From a virus, in the IMG/VR virus record IMGVR_UViG_3300023276_001086, positions 103,833 through 167,832 of that record: 64,000 nucleotides of DNA. One strand, written 5' to 3'. Under the pieces are notes generated by a model that worked only from the letters and a program-made list of their open reading frames with translations, did not search any database and had not been told where the DNA came from. Both the position numbers and the translations under genes were made by a program. Shown here piece by piece: positions 63,281 through 64,000 of this stretch; position 1 is the first letter of the stretch; each line of letters begins with the position of its first letter.

Positions 63281-64000
63281 TCAGTACCTCCACGGTTTTT
63301 CTTTAGTACCCTTACCGAATTCTACACCATGCACCAGAGGCGGTATCGGGTTCAACCCATGAAGATCCGAGGACCAGCCACGCTGCGATGCCTCTATGAC
63401 CGTACTCCGGAGGTGCTCGTGATTCAACCGGGCCATCCAGTCCTCCTGCACATCAAGGGGTATCTGCTTGACGCCCCTAAGCACGGGAGAATGTTTCACA
63501 GGAGCGCCCTTTTTGTTCTTCTTGTTCCAATCGTAGACTTGCGTAGTGCTGGTAAAATCTCCCGGTAGGAGATCTGAGTTACCGCCGGGGTCCTCAACCT
63601 TGGTCACGCCAGAAAGCGCACGCACCATGACCTCGGAGTTACGTCGACGAACACCGTACTGCCCGTAGATGCCGTGGAGCTCACCGGCGAGGTGGCCTTG
63701 GGTCTTGCTTATGCCAACCAGCGGCAGCAGATCATGGGGATTGACTGGTCCTTTGGTGAGTGGGGCGCCCTTACGCACAGACTGACCAACGCGAACCCCA
63801 GACAGGCGAACTCGATCAGCGGGGATATAATCCTCAGTGTCGCCAATCTTCACCCTAAAGCCGCCAGCTGGATCCTTTTTGACACGCTTGATCTTCCCGC
63901 TCGAGGTGGCGAGGGTCGCTGATCCCTTGACCTTCTTCTTGAGATAGAGGAGTTCGGTGGCTTGATTGAGACCACCAGATGTCAACGACTTTTCGCCCTT
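63281..64000 (-). CDS. RNA polymerase beta-prime C-terminal-like protein (cut by window edge)
   Basis: 240 residues visible; the frame is open to the edge, so the TTG at 63985 is not the start. The order matches the C-terminal part of bacterial RpoC. S-G-G-L-N-Q-A-T-E-L corresponds to GLPRVxELFEA. V-R-V-G-Q-S-V-R-K-G-A-P-L-T-K-G-P-V-N-P-H corresponds to G-x-x-V-x-x-G-x-x-x-x-x-G-P-x-x-P-H-D. The phrase G-I-S-K-T-Q-G-H-L-A-G-E-L corresponds to G-V-x-x-x-x-x-Y-x-x-x-E-x. Y-G-V-R-R-R-N-S-E-V-M-V-R-A-L corresponds to QGVxIxxKHIEVIVRQM. EDPGGNSDLLPGD corresponds to G-x-x-D-F-L-x-G-E. STVIEASQRGWSSDLHGLNP corresponds to the T-E-A-A-I-x-G-x-x-D-x-L-x-G-L-K-E-N segment. It sits in a virion operon, so a virion-packaged or phage-specific RNA polymerase is possible. 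The catalytic part would lie outside the window. Confidence 0.8.
   Translation of the reverse strand, partial: KGEKSLTSGGLNQATELLYLKKKVKGSATLATSSGKIKRVKKDPAGGFRVKIGDTEDYIPADRVRLSGVRVGQSVRKGAPLTKGPVNPHDLLPLVGISKTQGHLAGELHGIYGQYGVRRRNSEVMVRALSGVTKVEDPGGNSDLLPGDFTSTTQVYDWNKKNKKGAPVKHSPVLRGVKQIPLDVQEDWMARLNHEHLRSTVIEASQRGWSSDLHGLNPIPPLVHGVEFGKGTKEKPWRY

Overview
The window is a stretch of a large, probably myovirus-type, double-stranded DNA bacteriophage genome. It carries a 1062-residue contractile tail sheath, a candidate tail tube, a large terminase, a candidate prohead protease with capsid and decoration proteins, and a gpV/gp5-like baseplate spike. No host genes, rRNA, tRNA or CRISPR arrays were recognised. 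Nearly all genes lie on the minus strand. They are packed with GTGA, ATGA and TGATG stop/start overlaps, and GTG and TTG starts are frequent. The host cannot be named from sequence. A type IV prepilin-like motif, RpoD-like region 4 and RpoC-like sequences all point to a bacterial host. Several small families (zinc ribbons, a 59-residue GGxLPxxW protein) are of kinds I associate with phages of GC-rich bacteria.

Positions 1-13261 (minus) are a near-continuous run of about 35 small genes. They start with an OB-fold/SSB-like fragment and a DEDDh exonuclease with extra C-terminal domains. Further on are an XRE-HTH/sigma-70 region 4 fusion, a 54-residue pilin-like protein, an alpha-CTD-like helix-hairpin-helix protein, many zinc-ribbon proteins, and two paralogous 42-residue membrane proteins. 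A 240-bp regulatory gap (13262-13503) precedes this run. Positions 13504-21133 (minus) hold a possible lytic enzyme, a MerR-like regulator, a sigma-4-like protein, a degenerate LAGLIDADG protein and more small genes. A 45-bp inverted repeat lies inside two of these coding regions. Positions 21181-26942 hold self-contained cassettes (promoter, gene, terminator), a YkgJ-like protein, and a MazG-like protein next to a second nucleotide-pyrophosphohydrolase-like protein. Four plus-strand genes (27010-28489) include a possible HExxH metalloprotein and a ribbon-helix-helix-like protein.

Positions 28561-51258 (minus) are the head-tail morphogenesis cluster. In transcription order it holds candidate ejection proteins, the protease, decoration protein, capsid, connectors, neck, sheath and tube. 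Plus-strand cassettes (51326-53063 and 55047-56703) flank the large terminase (53098-54960, minus). The right end (56751-64000, minus) carries more virion-like proteins, the baseplate spike and, at the window edge, a protein closely resembling the C-terminal part of bacterial RNA polymerase beta-prime.

Three patterns link the regions. First, a recurring promoter architecture, G(C/A)AAAR - 15/16 nt - NATAAG, appears about eight times on both strands; four copies share a downstream TGGACTCGGG box. Second, many virion proteins share an N-terminal F-x-[DE]-E-[LM]-x-K-[IL]-A tag followed by glycine-zipper segments, which suggests a common packaging, processing or ejection route. Third, there is a set of transcription-related parts: the beta-prime-like C-terminus, the XRE-sigma-4 fusion, the alpha-CTD-like protein and the sigma-4-like protein. 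Together these suggest that the phage runs or redirects its own transcription.
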